DNA of 64,000 nt from JAEVLT01 sp044598425 (GCA_044598425.1 CP172536.1:558001-622000); one strand, 5' to 3'; positions 34,372 through 43,689 are shown, counted from the stretch's first letter. Program-made: numbers and translations. The notes: generated by a model not told the origin, from the letters alone.

Positions 34372-34728
34372 TTAATAGCCCCATTTCATTGAAACGGTTA
34401 AAGTGCAGCAGCTAGCTGGCGCATTTGGGCTAGCGGCTGTAGTCAGCGTGAAAATAACGCCAGATGGAGTATAGTGGGTGGATACAGGTACTTTCAGACC
34501 AATCGATTTTATCAGCTCGTCTACTTGTGCTTGTTTTCCTTGTTGGGCAGCAGACATTATGTTTGCAGCAAATAAGACATCGCCAAGCCGATCTAGGAGA
34601 ATGCTCCCTTGCTTCATTAAAAGTTGAATGGATTCGACCGATTTTTCGAAAATTTTCGTGTCTACGGGCGGATAAGGGTAGCGTGGCAGATGGGAATAGA
34701 TAAGATAGCAATCAGGGTAGTTGTACAT
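34372..34728 (-). CDS. conserved Bacillaceae protein of unknown function
   Basis: 118 residues, cytosolic, starting MYNYPDCYLIYSHLPRYPYPP. A helical middle (KSVESIQLLMKQGSILLDRL) is followed by a C-terminal strand-rich part ending CCTLTVSMKWGY. I recall close relatives in other Bacillus genomes annotated as hypothetical, which supports a real gene, but no function is known to me. AGGGGG precedes the ATG. The next leftward gene upstream (34941-35285) may be related in expression, although a terminator separates them. Confidence 0.7.
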   Translation of the reverse strand: MYNYPDCYLIYSHLPRYPYPPVDTKIFEKSVESIQLLMKQGSILLDRLGDVLFAANIMSAAQQGKQAQVDELIKSIGLKVPVSTHYTPSGVIFTLTTAASPNAPASCCTLTVSMKWGY

Positions 34729-34864
34729 TAGAAAACCCCCTTGTTAGTGAGAAAATAGACTAAATGAACTTGAACAGCGAACAAATTGAGGCAGCCGCTG
34801 AATGATGGATGAAAGTCGCAGAATTTCCTGCAAAAATGCAGAAGAAAAATTTGTAAAAAAATGA

Positions 34865-34894
34865 AATGGGGAATTTTTAAAAGAACTCCCCATT
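34865..34894 (-). terminator. terminator of the coiled-coil gene
   Basis: AATGGGGA/TCCCCATT stem. Read on the minus strand it is followed by TCATTTTTTTA. Confidence 0.7.
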
Positions 34895-34940
34895 ATTGAC
34901 TGGAGTATTTTCGCAAAGCTTTTGCCAAAGCAATTACCGG

Positions 34941-35285
34941 CTAAAATCCTCCTTCAGATGGTGAAAAGGGAATGGTTAGACGATTTTCCACTACCCGAAG
35001 GCGCTGGTTCAAACGATTGAGTCTTCGGGATTGCTGTTCGTTTGTATTATTCAAGCGTAAAAACTCATGATTTACCCGGTTGATTTCTTCGTTTATTCGA
35101 TGGATTTCTTGATTTTGCCGTTTTAGCTCTTCGTTTAAACGACTAAGTTCTCTTGCCAGACGCTCATGCTGTCTTTCAAACTGGTTAAGTTTTTTTTCAA
35201 GCCCTTGCTGCTGCGGCGGTTCTCGGTAGGGATCGTATTGAGGCATTAGTTGGTAAGGAAAATCATAATAATATGGATTCATCAA
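34941..35285 (-). CDS. coiled-coil protein, Pro/Tyr-rich N-terminus
   Basis: 114 residues. The N-terminal 28 are rich in Y, P and Q (NPYYYDFPYQLMPQYDPYRE). Residues about 29-103 form a continuous coiled coil with repeated LN/IN spacing (ELSRLNEELKRQNQEIHRIN). The composition resembles spore-coat-associated proteins, but this is only an impression. GGAGAG lies upstream of the ATG. No family recognised. Confidence 0.7.
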   Translation of the reverse strand: MMNPYYYDFPYQLMPQYDPYREPPQQQGLEKKLNQFERQHERLARELSRLNEELKRQNQEIHRINEEINRVNHEFLRLNNTNEQQSRRLNRLNQRLRVVENRLTIPFSPSEGGF

Positions 35286-35485
35286 GACATCTCTCCTTTT
35301 TTATAGGGCAAACTCCCTATAAAATATGTGGAAATTTAAGTAGGGGCACGGCAAAAACCCAGTGAGCAGCAAATTTGTTTTTGTTTTAAGCTTGGATTAT
35401 TATTTGATAGCCGCATATAATTCGGTCATTATTGGATGATAATAAAATCGGATTTTACTAACAGTTTGGAAAGGAGCTGCTTTGA

Positions 35486-36610
35486 ATGAATTCTAAATAC
35501 AGCCCATTGTTTCAGCCGTTTTCTTTTTCAAACGGCATTCAGTTAAAAAATCGCCTTGTCATGGCACCAATGACCAATTTTTCATCCAATCCGGATGGGA
35601 CCGTATCAGAGGCTGAGGTAAACTACTATGCTCGTCGCTCAAAAGGAGTCAGCATGGTGGTAACCGCGTGTACATACGTAACGCCAAACGGCAAAGGATT
35701 TCAAGGAGAATTTGCCGGGGATCGCGATGAAATGATTCCAAGCCTTGAAAAATTAGCCTCCGCCATCAAGAAAGAGGGAGCCAAAGCCATTTTACAAATT
35801 TTTCATGGTGGCAGAGAGTGCCCAGTAGACTTAGTGCCGAATGGTGATGTTGTCAGTGCCAGTGCAGTAGCTTCTGAACGAAACGGCTCCGTCACACCGA
35901 GAGAATTGCCTGAAGATGAAATTGAAGCTATTATCTGCGCGTTTGGGGAAACGACACGCCGAGCGATTGAAGCGGGTTATGATGGTGTGGAAATACACGG
36001 TGCAAATGGTTACTTGATCCAGCAGTTTTTTTCCCCGCATTCCAACCGCCGGGAAGACCGCTGGGGAGGTTCGGTTGAAAAACGGCTTCGTTTCCCACTT
36101 GCAATCGTTGACGAAGTACAGAAGGTTGCAACCCAACACGCAAAATCGTCTTTTATTGTCGGGTACAGGTTTTCCCCTGAAGAACCGGAGACACCAGGAA
36201 TCACAATGGATGATACTTTATTACTGATTGATGCTTTAGCTGATAAAAAACTTGACTATCTGCATGTTTCCCAAATGGACTTCAAAGCTAAGCCGAGAAG
36301 GGGCGTAGAGGATACACGCTCTAGGCTTGAGATTATTCAAGAGCGCGTCGGCGACAGAATTCCTGTTATCGGTGTTGGTTCCATCTATACAGCAGATGAT
36401 GCAGCAGAGGCCCTTAAAACGGGTGTGCCGCTGCTCGCATTAGGTCGGGAGTTAATCATTGATCCAGATTGGGTTGAAAAAGTAGAAAGCGGCCGCGAAG
36501 CGGAAATTGAAACAAAAATCGATAAAAGCGCGCAGGAGCGTCTAGTGGTCCCAGACCCGCTTTGGCAGGCGATTATCAACACACCGGGATGGTTTCCGGG
36601 AATTGATTAA
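35486..36610 (+). CDS. old-yellow-enzyme-type NAD(P)H:flavin oxidoreductase
   Basis: 374 residues, FMN-binding TIM barrel of the OYE/2,4-dienoyl-CoA reductase group. Typical elements are LKNRLVMAPMTNFSS at the start, the FMN/substrate region ILQIFHGGRE, the core DGVEIHGANGYLIQQFFSPHSN-type block (with HGAN and FSPHSNRRED), and GVGSIYTADDAAEAL near the end. Reduces activated alkenes. There are no Fe-S cysteines as in the long dienoyl-CoA reductases. Closest in type to B. subtilis YqiG-like enzymes. Single gene with its own terminator. Confidence 0.9.
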   Translation: MNSKYSPLFQPFSFSNGIQLKNRLVMAPMTNFSSNPDGTVSEAEVNYYARRSKGVSMVVTACTYVTPNGKGFQGEFAGDRDEMIPSLEKLASAIKKEGAKAILQIFHGGRECPVDLVPNGDVVSASAVASERNGSVTPRELPEDEIEAIICAFGETTRRAIEAGYDGVEIHGANGYLIQQFFSPHSNRREDRWGGSVEKRLRFPLAIVDEVQKVATQHAKSSFIVGYRFSPEEPETPGITMDDTLLLIDALADKKLDYLHVSQMDFKAKPRRGVEDTRSRLEIIQERVGDRIPVIGVGSIYTADDAAEALKTGVPLLALGRELIIDPDWVEKVESGREAEIETKIDKSAQERLVVPDPLWQAIINTPGWFPGID

Positions 36611-36654
36611 AAGTTAAAAAGGTAACGGTTTTCCGTTGCATATTGCAAATATAA

Positions 36655-36684
36655 ATGAAAACTCGCTGCCCAGCGAGTTTTCAT
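36655..36684 (+). terminator. terminator of OYE gene
   Basis: Perfect 14-bp stem ATGAAAACTCGCTG/CAGCGAGTTTTCAT with a 2-base loop, then TTTTC. Being symmetrical, it may serve both directions. Confidence 0.8.
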
Positions 36685-36725
36685 TTTCTAAAGAATTGGA
36701 TTGTTCTATTATTGAAGGACCATGT

Positions 36726-37103
36726 TTATTTGTCTTCTCGTAAAATATACTCATTTCCATCTTGGTCTTTAAACGTAAACATCGTTCCAAACGGCAATCT
36801 TAATAGAGCCTCTACCTCTACTCCATTTTGTTTCATTTTTTCGTAAGCCGATTCGATATTCGTTGTGCTGAAAAGAATGGATGGGTGTGCAACTTTGGAT
36901 GGTTTCTGCTGTTCCATTGCCGCTTTTGAATAAAGGACCAAAGTGGTGAATTCGTCTTCGCTTGGTCCGACTTCGATCCAAGATGCGTTTGGTCCCATCG
37001 GCTGTTCCAGTTTTAAAACAAACCCCATTTTATTCAACCAAAAATCTTTTGCCTGTCCTTGATCATTTACATAAATCGTAATTTTTCCAATTTTATTAAT
37101 CAT
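36726..37103 (-). CDS. VOC-family (glyoxalase/dioxygenase fold) protein
   Basis: 125 residues from ATG 37103 (MINKIGK), with AGGAGA upstream. Single VOC unit: IGKITIYVNDQGQAKDFWLNKMGF at the front, then paired beta-alpha-beta-beta-beta modules ending FTFKDQDGNEYILRED with the metal-ligand glutamate. PhnB/glyoxalase-like, possibly resistance or detoxification; substrate unknown. Confidence 0.82.
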   Translation of the reverse strand: MINKIGKITIYVNDQGQAKDFWLNKMGFVLKLEQPMGPNASWIEVGPSEDEFTTLVLYSKAAMEQQKPSKVAHPSILFSTTNIESAYEKMKQNGVEVEALLRLPFGTMFTFKDQDGNEYILREDK

Positions 37104-37200
37104 TGTATATCTCCTTTTTTGTTTTATAAAAAAGCTTATCAATCCGTGATAACAATAGCAATTTCATATTGTAATTTCAAGTTTTTCGAGATTGGCGAGT

Positions 37201-37310
37201 CAATAAGCACGGCGCAAATGCTAAAAAAGGATTTCCCGGTCAATAAGAGCGGCTTAATGCCCTCAAAGCGAAAAAAATCGCCCGCACTCAATAAGAATCG
37301 TCCTCACCCG
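37201..37310. repeat. degenerate phrase repeat (core CAATAAG)
   Basis: TCAATAAG recurs at 37200, 37240 and 37288 (spacing 40 and 48), each followed by (C/G)-rich patches and A-runs. The type is like the 21-bp arrays, at roughly double spacing and less regular. A 24-base piece of repeat R1's left end follows at 37379-37402. Confidence 0.5.
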
Positions 37311-37416
37311 ACCGAGAACATACATTCAGCCAGCATTCTGCTAAAAAAGTAAATTCAACGCCACCTGCCGTTTTTTTGTATTATCAGAATTTATATTTGA
37401 ACAGAATCAAAAATGC

Positions 37417-37638
37417 AGCGGAATGCGAGTGGGTATCCAGTGGGCGGTGTGTATGCTGACAAACATTGTGGCTGTACCGGTAGAAGTCGGGGCAGCCTTC
37501 TATATACCTCCTCCTACCATTTCAACGTTTATGCAGCGAATGTTGTTTGTCACGGGCGGGAGCGACCTTGTTGAAGTTTTTTTCGGTCACTAGCTTGTTG
37601 TTGGCGTGATTCTACTAACGGCATCCATTTTTTTGTGA
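37417..37638 (+). pseudogene. NCS2-type purine/uracil permease remnant
   Basis: One frame encodes RVGIQWAVCMLTNIVAVPVEVG and FMQRMLFVTGGSDLVEVFFGH. It then meets a TAG and continues briefly as a hydrophobic helix to TGA 37636-37638. This is the N-terminal part of a nucleobase:cation symporter-2 protein fused by deletion to a last helix. No start codon remains. Confidence 0.6.
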
Positions 37639-37677
37639 TAATATGGTAATAAGAAAGATTCTAAAGGGGGCGACTGG

Positions 37678-38610
37678 ATGCATGTGATTGACCTTCATTG
37701 CGACGCATTGTTTAAACTGTCGGAGGGAAAAGGAACACTACGGTTTGCCGATGCGAAAGAACTGCAGACGAATAAACAAAGATTGCAGCAAGGAAAAGTG
37801 AAAGTGCAATGCTTTGCCATTTTTATCGAGCCGGAAGTCAAGTCAGATCAGAAGTTCCAAGCCGCGCTTGATCAGGTGGATTATTTTTATCAGGAAATTT
37901 TAAAAAAAAATCCGGAAATGAAACCGATAAAGGAATGGTCGGACTTTGACCTTCTTCAAGCAGGTGAAATTGGCGCGATGCTCACCCTTGAAGGAGTGGA
38001 TGCGATCGGCAATGACATGACGAAACTGCGGATTCTTTATCAACTTGGCGTCCGCTCGGTTGGACTCACCTGGAACAACGCCAATTTGGCAGCCGACGGA
38101 GCTGGAGAGCCACGCGGCGGCGGCCTGACCATTTTTGGAAAAGAAATCGTGAAATTGAATAACGAGAATCAAATTTTAACGGATGTTTCTCATCTAAGCG
38201 AGAGAGCTTTTTGGGATGTTATCGAGCTGGCGAAGTATCCGATTGCAAGCCATTCAAATTCGAAAGCGCTTTGCAACCATCCGCGAAATTTAACCGATGA
38301 GCAGGCAAAGGCTCTGTTTAAAAAAGGCGGAATGATTCATGTTGTTTATAATCCGCCGTTTGTCAAAGCCGTTGGAACGGTGACGATTGATGACTTGATT
38401 AGGCATATTGATCATTTTTGTACGCTCGGCGGTGTAAAGCATATCGGATTTGGTTCGGATTTTGATGGGATTTCGTCGTTTATAACGGGTTTGGAGGATG
38501 CCACGAAAACTCAAAATCTTATTAATGCCTTATTGAAGCATTTTAAAGAAGAAGAGGTCAGAGGATTTGCTTATCAGAATTTCCTTGACCACCGGCCTGT
38601 CAAAGAATAA
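37678..38610 (+). CDS. membrane dipeptidase (peptidase M19)
   Basis: 310 residues, renal-dipeptidase-like TIM barrel with a two-zinc site. Ligands are visible as IDLHCDALFKL (HxD), LEGVDAIG (bridging Glu), ILTDVSHLSE and IASHSNSKAL (histidines), and GFGSDFDGI (Asp). Cleaves dipeptides including some with D-residues. No signal peptide, so cytosolic. ATG 37678 follows AAAGGGGGCG. The next gene begins 15 bases after the stop. Confidence 0.9.
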   Translation: MHVIDLHCDALFKLSEGKGTLRFADAKELQTNKQRLQQGKVKVQCFAIFIEPEVKSDQKFQAALDQVDYFYQEILKKNPEMKPIKEWSDFDLLQAGEIGAMLTLEGVDAIGNDMTKLRILYQLGVRSVGLTWNNANLAADGAGEPRGGGLTIFGKEIVKLNNENQILTDVSHLSERAFWDVIELAKYPIASHSNSKALCNHPRNLTDEQAKALFKKGGMIHVVYNPPFVKAVGTVTIDDLIRHIDHFCTLGGVKHIGFGSDFDGISSFITGLEDATKTQNLINALLKHFKEEEVRGFAYQNFLDHRPVKE

Positions 38611-38625
38611 AGGGAGTGAAACTGA

Positions 38626-38856
38626 GTGTACCTGACAATTAAGGAAACCGCAGAATATTTATCTCTTTCAGAATCTACAATCGAAAATCTTCTTTTGCAA
38701 AAAAAGATCCGAGCCATTTTTGACGGCGATCAGTATTTAATTTATAAGGAACAATTTAATACTCACCTCAAACAAATGGAAAAATATAAACAGTTAGTCG
38801 AAGAAATCATGAGTGAACCAATTCCCGAGGATATAGACGTAAAAGATGAAGATTAA
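38626..38856 (+). CDS. excisionase-type helix-turn-helix protein
   Basis: 76 residues from GTG 38626, with AAAGGGAGTG upstream. The MerR/Xis-like DNA-binding fold is LTIKETAEYLSLSESTIENLLLQKKIRAIF. A short acidic helical tail ends EPIPEDIDVKDED. It is probably co-transcribed with the dipeptidase. No recombinase is nearby, so it is more likely a small transcriptional regulator than a true excisionase. Confidence 0.75.
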   Translation: MYLTIKETAEYLSLSESTIENLLLQKKIRAIFDGDQYLIYKEQFNTHLKQMEKYKQLVEEIMSEPIPEDIDVKDED

Positions 38857-38870
38857 GGTGGGGCTATAGT

Positions 38871-38998
38871 ATGGACACTATTTTTTAAAAAAGAATTTAT
38901 GAACCATATGATGAAGCGGACGGCTGCACGAATGTTAGTTGACCGTCTTTGGCCGCGGGGAATTACGAAAGACGATCCCAAACTGCACCTTTGCTGAA
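38871..38998 (+). pseudogene. DUF488 gene remnant
   Basis: Fragments KRIYEPYDEADGC and, after a one-base shift, MLVDRLWPRGITKDD match the start of DUF488 proteins. A stop follows at 38995-38997 and the rest is gone. Confidence 0.65.
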
Positions 38999-39021
38999 AG
39001 ACAAGTTTTGTATGAAATGTT

Positions 39022-39046
39022 AAAAGGTGCCGTGTAAGCACCTTTT
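39022..39046. terminator. bidirectional terminator
   Basis: AAAAGGTGC/GCACCTTTT stem lies between the DUF488 remnant and the end of the leftward haemolysin III-like gene, with A-run and T-run on the two sides. Confidence 0.65.
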
Positions 39047-39052
39047 ATAACT

Positions 39053-39700
39053 TTAAATCACAAACAAAAACACCGATAGAAAATGAGCCAAGCTTCCGAA
39101 CAAAATGAAGATATGAAAAATTTCATGGAATCCCATATATTTGAATTGAAGAAATTTAGGCTTTAGCCCGTAAATCACTCCGCCAATTGTATAAAAGATC
39201 CCCCCAAGAATGAGGAGAAAAACTCCTGTTGTGCTAAGAGAACCGGATAGCGGCGAAATGGCAAAAATAATCATCCAGCCCATTGCAATATAGATAGCTG
39301 TTGACAGCCAGCGAGGACTATTGAACCAAATCATTTTAAACAGAATACCAAGAACAGCAGCAACAGCAATGATCGAAAATAAAACCCATCCCGTCATGCC
39401 CTGTAAACTAATTAAAGTAAAAGGGGCATAGGTGCCGGCAATCAGCACAAAAATCATTGAATGATCGAGCCGCCTCAGAAAAGCAATTACTGTGTCTTTT
39501 GCCATTACCATATGGTAGGTTGCGGATGCTGAATAAAGCAAAACCATGCTCACGCCAAAAATAGAAACAGATGTAACAGCCAATGCTGAATGGGTTGTGC
39601 TTGCTGCCTTCATGACCATTGCCAGCAATCCCGCAAATGCAAATATTGCCCCTGCTAAATGGGTCAATCCGTTAATTGGTTCCCGAATGTAGTTGGTCAA
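39053..39700 (-). CDS. haemolysin III / TrhA-type membrane protein (PAQR superfamily)
   Basis: 215 residues, seven membrane helices. Metal-site residues are visible: the histidine in YSASATYHMV, RRLDHSMIFVLIAGTYAPF, and the late pair MGFHEIFHIFILFGSLAHF. The family affects membrane energetics and fluidity; haemolytic activity is historical. It starts at ATG 39700 with AGGAGG upstream. Same type as B. subtilis YplQ. Confidence 0.9.
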   Translation of the reverse strand: MTNYIREPINGLTHLAGAIFAFAGLLAMVMKAASTTHSALAVTSVSIFGVSMVLLYSASATYHMVMAKDTVIAFLRRLDHSMIFVLIAGTYAPFTLISLQGMTGWVLFSIIAVAAVLGILFKMIWFNSPRWLSTAIYIAMGWMIIFAISPLSGSLSTTGVFLLILGGIFYTIGGVIYGLKPKFLQFKYMGFHEIFHIFILFGSLAHFLSVFLFVI

Positions 39701-39837
39701 AATAAGTCCTCCTGTCGTTTATGTGGTTTTTAATACTACATATAATCATACTAATAAAACAAAATGTAGTCAACATTTACCGGAGTGAATATTTTTTATA
39801 TAATGAAAGAAACGAAACGATTGGATTGGAGTTTAGT

Positions 39838-40428
39838 ATGGACAAATTACAGGAAATTATTGAAAAGCTTGGTCTTGAAGGTCAGCTCCCGTTAGATGAA
39901 ATTCCTTCGATTGACTTGTATATGGATCAGGTCATTCAACTATTTGAAAAGAAGTTTGCGGAAACCAAACGAACGCCTGATGAAAAAGTTTTAACGAAAA
40001 CAATGATCAATAACTATGCCAAAGGGAAGTTGCTTTTTCCGATCAAAAATAAAAAGTATTCGAAGGAGCATTTGATTTTAATCAGCTTAATCTATCAGCT
40101 AAAAGGAGCACTATCAATCAATGATATTAAGATGGCATTAAGTGGAATCAACGAGAAGGTTGAACAAGGAAGCGTAAAGCTTGACGAATTTTATTCTAGT
40201 TATCTTCAAATTATTGGCGAAAACACTGGCAGCTTCATTGAGATGGTCCAGCAGCAGGGAAAGCGTATTAATGAACAAACGGAGGTACTAAAAAAAGCGT
40301 CGGATGCGGATTTATTCGAACCTGTTTTGATGATTGCCTCCTTCGTCCATATGAGCAATTTATACCGCAGGGTAGCGGAAAAACTGGTCGATCAGCTCCA
40401 GGAAAAGCACGAAAGCAACGGTCACTGA
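39838..40428 (+). CDS. DUF1836 protein
   Basis: 196 residues, helical, cytosolic. ATG 39838 (MDKLQEI) is preceded by TTGGAG; the frame is open further upstream but without a start signal. A MerR-like helix-turn-helix region may be present in EKVLTKTMINNYAKGKLLFP and the following KYSKEHLILISLIYQLKGAL, as is typical of DUF1836. This suggests DNA binding, target unknown. No operon partner. Confidence 0.78.
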   Translation: MDKLQEIIEKLGLEGQLPLDEIPSIDLYMDQVIQLFEKKFAETKRTPDEKVLTKTMINNYAKGKLLFPIKNKKYSKEHLILISLIYQLKGALSINDIKMALSGINEKVEQGSVKLDEFYSSYLQIIGENTGSFIEMVQQQGKRINEQTEVLKKASDADLFEPVLMIASFVHMSNLYRRVAEKLVDQLQEKHESNGH

Positions 40429-40701
40429 GCGGGTGTCTTAAACGCCCGAGGATTAGAATTTTGGGGGAGACCGGTCGCAAAGAGGCTCATCAAAAGCCGG
40501 AAGTTCATTTTAAATAAGTACGAATGACATGACGTGACTAGAAACGTACTGATTGCCGCACATGCTTGCAAAATTTTTAAAAAACTTTATAAAGTTAATT
40601 AATGAAGTTCGATTTTTACACACAGGAGTGCTATAATTAGGTAAAACATAGAGTAGTCTACCAGCACCTTGAAATCTAATTGAATCGAGGATGATTTTGC
40701 A

Positions 40702-41697
40702 ATGAGAAAGGTTCGATGGGGAGTATTAAGTACAGCCAATATTGCCCAAGCGCAAGTAATTCCGGCGATAACAAGAGCAGAAAATGCTGAAATAATCGCT
40801 ATTGCCAGTGAAAGTGGAAAAGCAAGTGAAGTAGCGTCCACTTTTTCCATTCCGGCTTTTTATGACAGCTACGAAGAACTCCTGCAAAAAAAAGAAATGG
40901 ATGCCGTCTACATTCCACTTCCCAATCACTTACATAAAAAATGGGTTATCGAGGCAGCAAAACACGGAAAGCATATCTTGTGTGAAAAGCCGGCCGCGCT
41001 AAATACAGAAGAAGCAAAAGAGATGATCGACTTTTGCCGGGAAAAAGGCGTGAAATTTATGGAAGCGTTTATGTATCAATTTCATCCGCAACATCAACGT
41101 GTTCGTGAAATTATCGCCTCTGGGGAAATTGGCGAAGTAAAGTTCATGAGTTCAAATTTTTCTTTCTTTTTGGAAAATAAAGAAACAAACATCCGGATGA
41201 AAAAAGAGATGGGCGGCGGCAGTATTTATGATGTTGGCTGCTATTGCATCCATGCGATACGGAATTTTCTTCAGGCGGAACCGGCAGTAGTGGAAGCGCA
41301 TGCAGAAATCGACCCGAAAACAGGGGTTGATTTAACTGCAACGGTTTATATGAAACTTGATAATGGTATTCCTACAATGTTTAGCTCCAGCATGGACATG
41401 GCTTCAAGGCAGGAGTACGAAATTGTTGGCACAAAAGGGAGAATTATTGTCCCGCGTGCGTTTCGCCCGGATATTTATGGGGGCAAAGGGCAAATTATTG
41501 TTCAGACCGAACAGGTTGACAGAAAAGAGAAATGGACAGCCGACCTCTACAAGCTGGAAATTGAACATTTTTCCCAAGCGATCCTTGATCAAACAGAAAT
41601 TGCGTATACACCAGAAAATACAATTCGAAACATGCAGGCGGTTGAGGCTTGTTACAAGTCTATTGAAAAGAATAAACCAATAAATTTAGATAGCTAG
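40702..41697 (+). CDS. Gfo/Idh/MocA-family oxidoreductase
   Basis: 331 residues. N-terminal NAD(P)-binding Rossmann fold (WGVLSTANIAQAQVIPAI). The family core is ILCEKPAALN (EKP motif) and MEAFMYQFHPQH, with catalytic-type GGGSIYDVGCYCIHAIRNFL. Likely a sugar or inositol-type dehydrogenase or aldose reductase. The aldose 1-epimerase gene starts 16 bases downstream, which points to a sugar substrate. Confidence 0.9.
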   Translation: MRKVRWGVLSTANIAQAQVIPAITRAENAEIIAIASESGKASEVASTFSIPAFYDSYEELLQKKEMDAVYIPLPNHLHKKWVIEAAKHGKHILCEKPAALNTEEAKEMIDFCREKGVKFMEAFMYQFHPQHQRVREIIASGEIGEVKFMSSNFSFFLENKETNIRMKKEMGGGSIYDVGCYCIHAIRNFLQAEPAVVEAHAEIDPKTGVDLTATVYMKLDNGIPTMFSSSMDMASRQEYEIVGTKGRIIVPRAFRPDIYGGKGQIIVQTEQVDRKEKWTADLYKLEIEHFSQAILDQTEIAYTPENTIRNMQAVEACYKSIEKNKPINLDS

Positions 41698-41713
41698 AGA
41701 AACGGGGGAGGGA

Positions 41714-42757
41714 ATGGATAAAATGGAAGTAGCGAAAAAGCCTTTTGGCCTAGTAGATACGAAAGAAATCGTCGAATTTACGCTAAAAAACGACAATGGG
41801 ATTGAAATCTCCTGCATCAATTTAGGCTGCATTATCACCAAAATGTTTACACCTGATCGAAATGGAACGAGCGAAAATGTAGTACTTGGATTTGAATCTT
41901 TGGAAGAATATTTAGAAAATCCTCCGTTCTTTGGTGCCGTTGTCGGTCGGGTGGCAGGAAGAATAAAAGGGGCCGAGTTTGAGCTGGAAGGTAAGACATT
42001 TCAGTTAGCAAAAAATGACGGCAACAATCATTTGCATGGAGGTCCAAAAGGATTTCATAAAATCGTTTGGGATGCAGCGGCTTTTGAAAAAAAAGATGAA
42101 GTAGGTGTTCGCTTTTCATACACAAGCGCTGATGGAGAAGAGGGTTATCCAGGCAACGCAACAATACAAGTAACGTATACCTTAAACAATCAAAATCAGT
42201 TTGCGATTCAATATGAAGCCAATACAGATCAGACCACACCGATCAATTTGACCAACCATACCTATTTTAACTTAAGCGGCGATTTGAAGCGTGATGTTTT
42301 GGATCACGTTCTTGAAATGGATAGCAACCAATTCCTTGAGTTAAACAAGGAGCTGTTGCCGACAGGGAAGTTCGTCGATGTGGCAGACACTGTTTTTGAT
42401 TTTCGGAACGGCCGGAAAATCAAAGATGGGGCAGAGTCAATGGCACCGCAAAATGTCTTGGCTGGCGGGGGTTATGACCATCCATTTCTGCTAAACGGCA
42501 AAATTGTTTTGGCTGATGAAGAAAGCGGACGTAAACTTCTGATTGAGACAGATGCCCCGAGTGTTGTTCTATACACAGGCAACCAGCTTTCAGATGATCT
42601 AAAAATCAACGGTGGCAGCGCTAGAAGGCATTTAGGACTTTGCCTGGAAACTCAAGGGCTGCCGGATGCGATTCACCATCCATCATTTCCATCAGTTGTT
42701 TTAGAAAAAGGACAAACGTATAGTTCGAAAACGAAATATATTTTTTTAACTGAATAA
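41714..42757 (+). CDS. galM: aldose 1-epimerase (mutarotase)
   Basis: 347 residues, beta-sandwich mutarotase interconverting alpha and beta anomers of aldohexoses. Catalytic residues are the histidines in NHLHGGPKGFHK and LTNHTYFNLSG, the aspartate in GGYDHPF, and the glutamate in LCLETQGLPDAIH. Cytosolic. It forms a two-gene operon with the preceding oxidoreductase. Confidence 0.93.
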   Translation: MDKMEVAKKPFGLVDTKEIVEFTLKNDNGIEISCINLGCIITKMFTPDRNGTSENVVLGFESLEEYLENPPFFGAVVGRVAGRIKGAEFELEGKTFQLAKNDGNNHLHGGPKGFHKIVWDAAAFEKKDEVGVRFSYTSADGEEGYPGNATIQVTYTLNNQNQFAIQYEANTDQTTPINLTNHTYFNLSGDLKRDVLDHVLEMDSNQFLELNKELLPTGKFVDVADTVFDFRNGRKIKDGAESMAPQNVLAGGGYDHPFLLNGKIVLADEESGRKLLIETDAPSVVLYTGNQLSDDLKINGGSARRHLGLCLETQGLPDAIHHPSFPSVVLEKGQTYSSKTKYIFLTE

Positions 42758-42761
42758 AAAA

Positions 42762-42800
42762 CAAAAAGGCATTTTCTGTTAGTTGGAAAATGCTTTTTAA
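42762..42800 (+). terminator. galM terminator
   Basis: AAAAGGCATTTTC/GAAAATGCTTTTT stem with T-rich tail. Confidence 0.8.
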
Positions 42801-42949
42801 CATCTTTTTTTATTTCCAAATTGCAAACGCTTCGAAAACGGTAAAAAAATGTTCACATGAAGGACGATAAAAATGCGCTAAAATAAGGTTAGTAATATTT
42901 GTGAAAAGTATCACAAAAAGGACGGAATGAAGAAAGAGGCGGATGGAAA

Positions 42950-43309
42950 ATGGGAAGCATATCAATTAGTGGATTACTTATTCGATTTATTCTCGGGGGA
43001 GCAGCCGTTGTGGCTTCAACGATTATTGCTAGAAAGCTTGGGGAAAAAGCAGGGGGGATTTTCGCTGCTTTTCCTGCGGTTTACCTTGCAGCGCTCTTGA
43101 CCATTGGACTGGATTTCCAAGGAAACGAACTGATTGCCCGTTCGCTGATCCTTTCCAAAGGCGCGATCATTGGCATGACGATTAATATTTTAATAGCGCT
43201 TATTGCCGGATTTTTGATCCCGAAAGGATGGAAGCGCGGCCTGGTTCATTCAATGGTGATTTGGTTTGTTGTTTCGATGGTTGTAGTGCTAATTACTTCG
43301 CAATCATAG
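42950..43309 (+). CDS. DUF3147 membrane protein A
   Basis: 119 residues, four predicted helices, with the family-like block GEKAGGIFAAFPAVYLAALLT. Function unknown. It starts at ATG 42950 (AGAAAGAGG upstream). The paralogue begins 14 bases after its stop, and the pair presumably forms a complex. Confidence 0.75.
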   Translation: MGSISISGLLIRFILGGAAVVASTIIARKLGEKAGGIFAAFPAVYLAALLTIGLDFQGNELIARSLILSKGAIIGMTINILIALIAGFLIPKGWKRGLVHSMVIWFVVSMVVVLITSQS

Positions 43310-43323
43310 GAAGGTGGACATCG

Positions 43324-43689
43324 ATGTTAGACTTATTTGTGCGTTTTTTATTAGGCGGTACAGCAGTAATGGCGAGTTATTTGGTGACAGTTTTATCCCC
43401 TTGGAAAATCTTAGCGGGAATATTCGCAGCATTTCCGGCGGTGATGCTGACGGCCATTTTGATGATGGGGCTTGCATCCGGGTCAGTGAAAGCGGCCAAA
43501 ATCGCCAAAGGTTCCGTGTTCGGGATGATCGGCGGCGTTGTATGTGTGATTACCGTGTTCCTTTCCTTGCAGCTGAGCCATCAGTGGCTTTTTAGTATTG
43601 TCTTAGGGCTCGTTCTCTGGCTGATTAGTTCAATCGCTGTTTCAGCTTTTAAAGAAAAATTATTGAATAGAAGTGCAGCGCGAGCGTAA
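43324..43689 (+). CDS. DUF3147 membrane protein B
   Basis: 121 residues, four helices, with WKILAGIFAAFPAVMLTAI aligned to the block in protein A. ATG 43324 has GGAAGGTGG upstream; a longer frame into the first gene is discounted. Tandem duplication or ancient pair; no known activity. Confidence 0.75.
   Translation: MLDLFVRFLLGGTAVMASYLVTVLSPWKILAGIFAAFPAVMLTAILMMGLASGSVKAAKIAKGSVFGMIGGVVCVITVFLSLQLSHQWLFSIVLGLVLWLISSIAVSAFKEKLLNRSAARA

Noticed and set aside
38626..38856. Integrative element marked by the excisionase-like gene
   Set aside because: No integrase, attachment repeat or phage gene is nearby. The protein is probably a small regulator.
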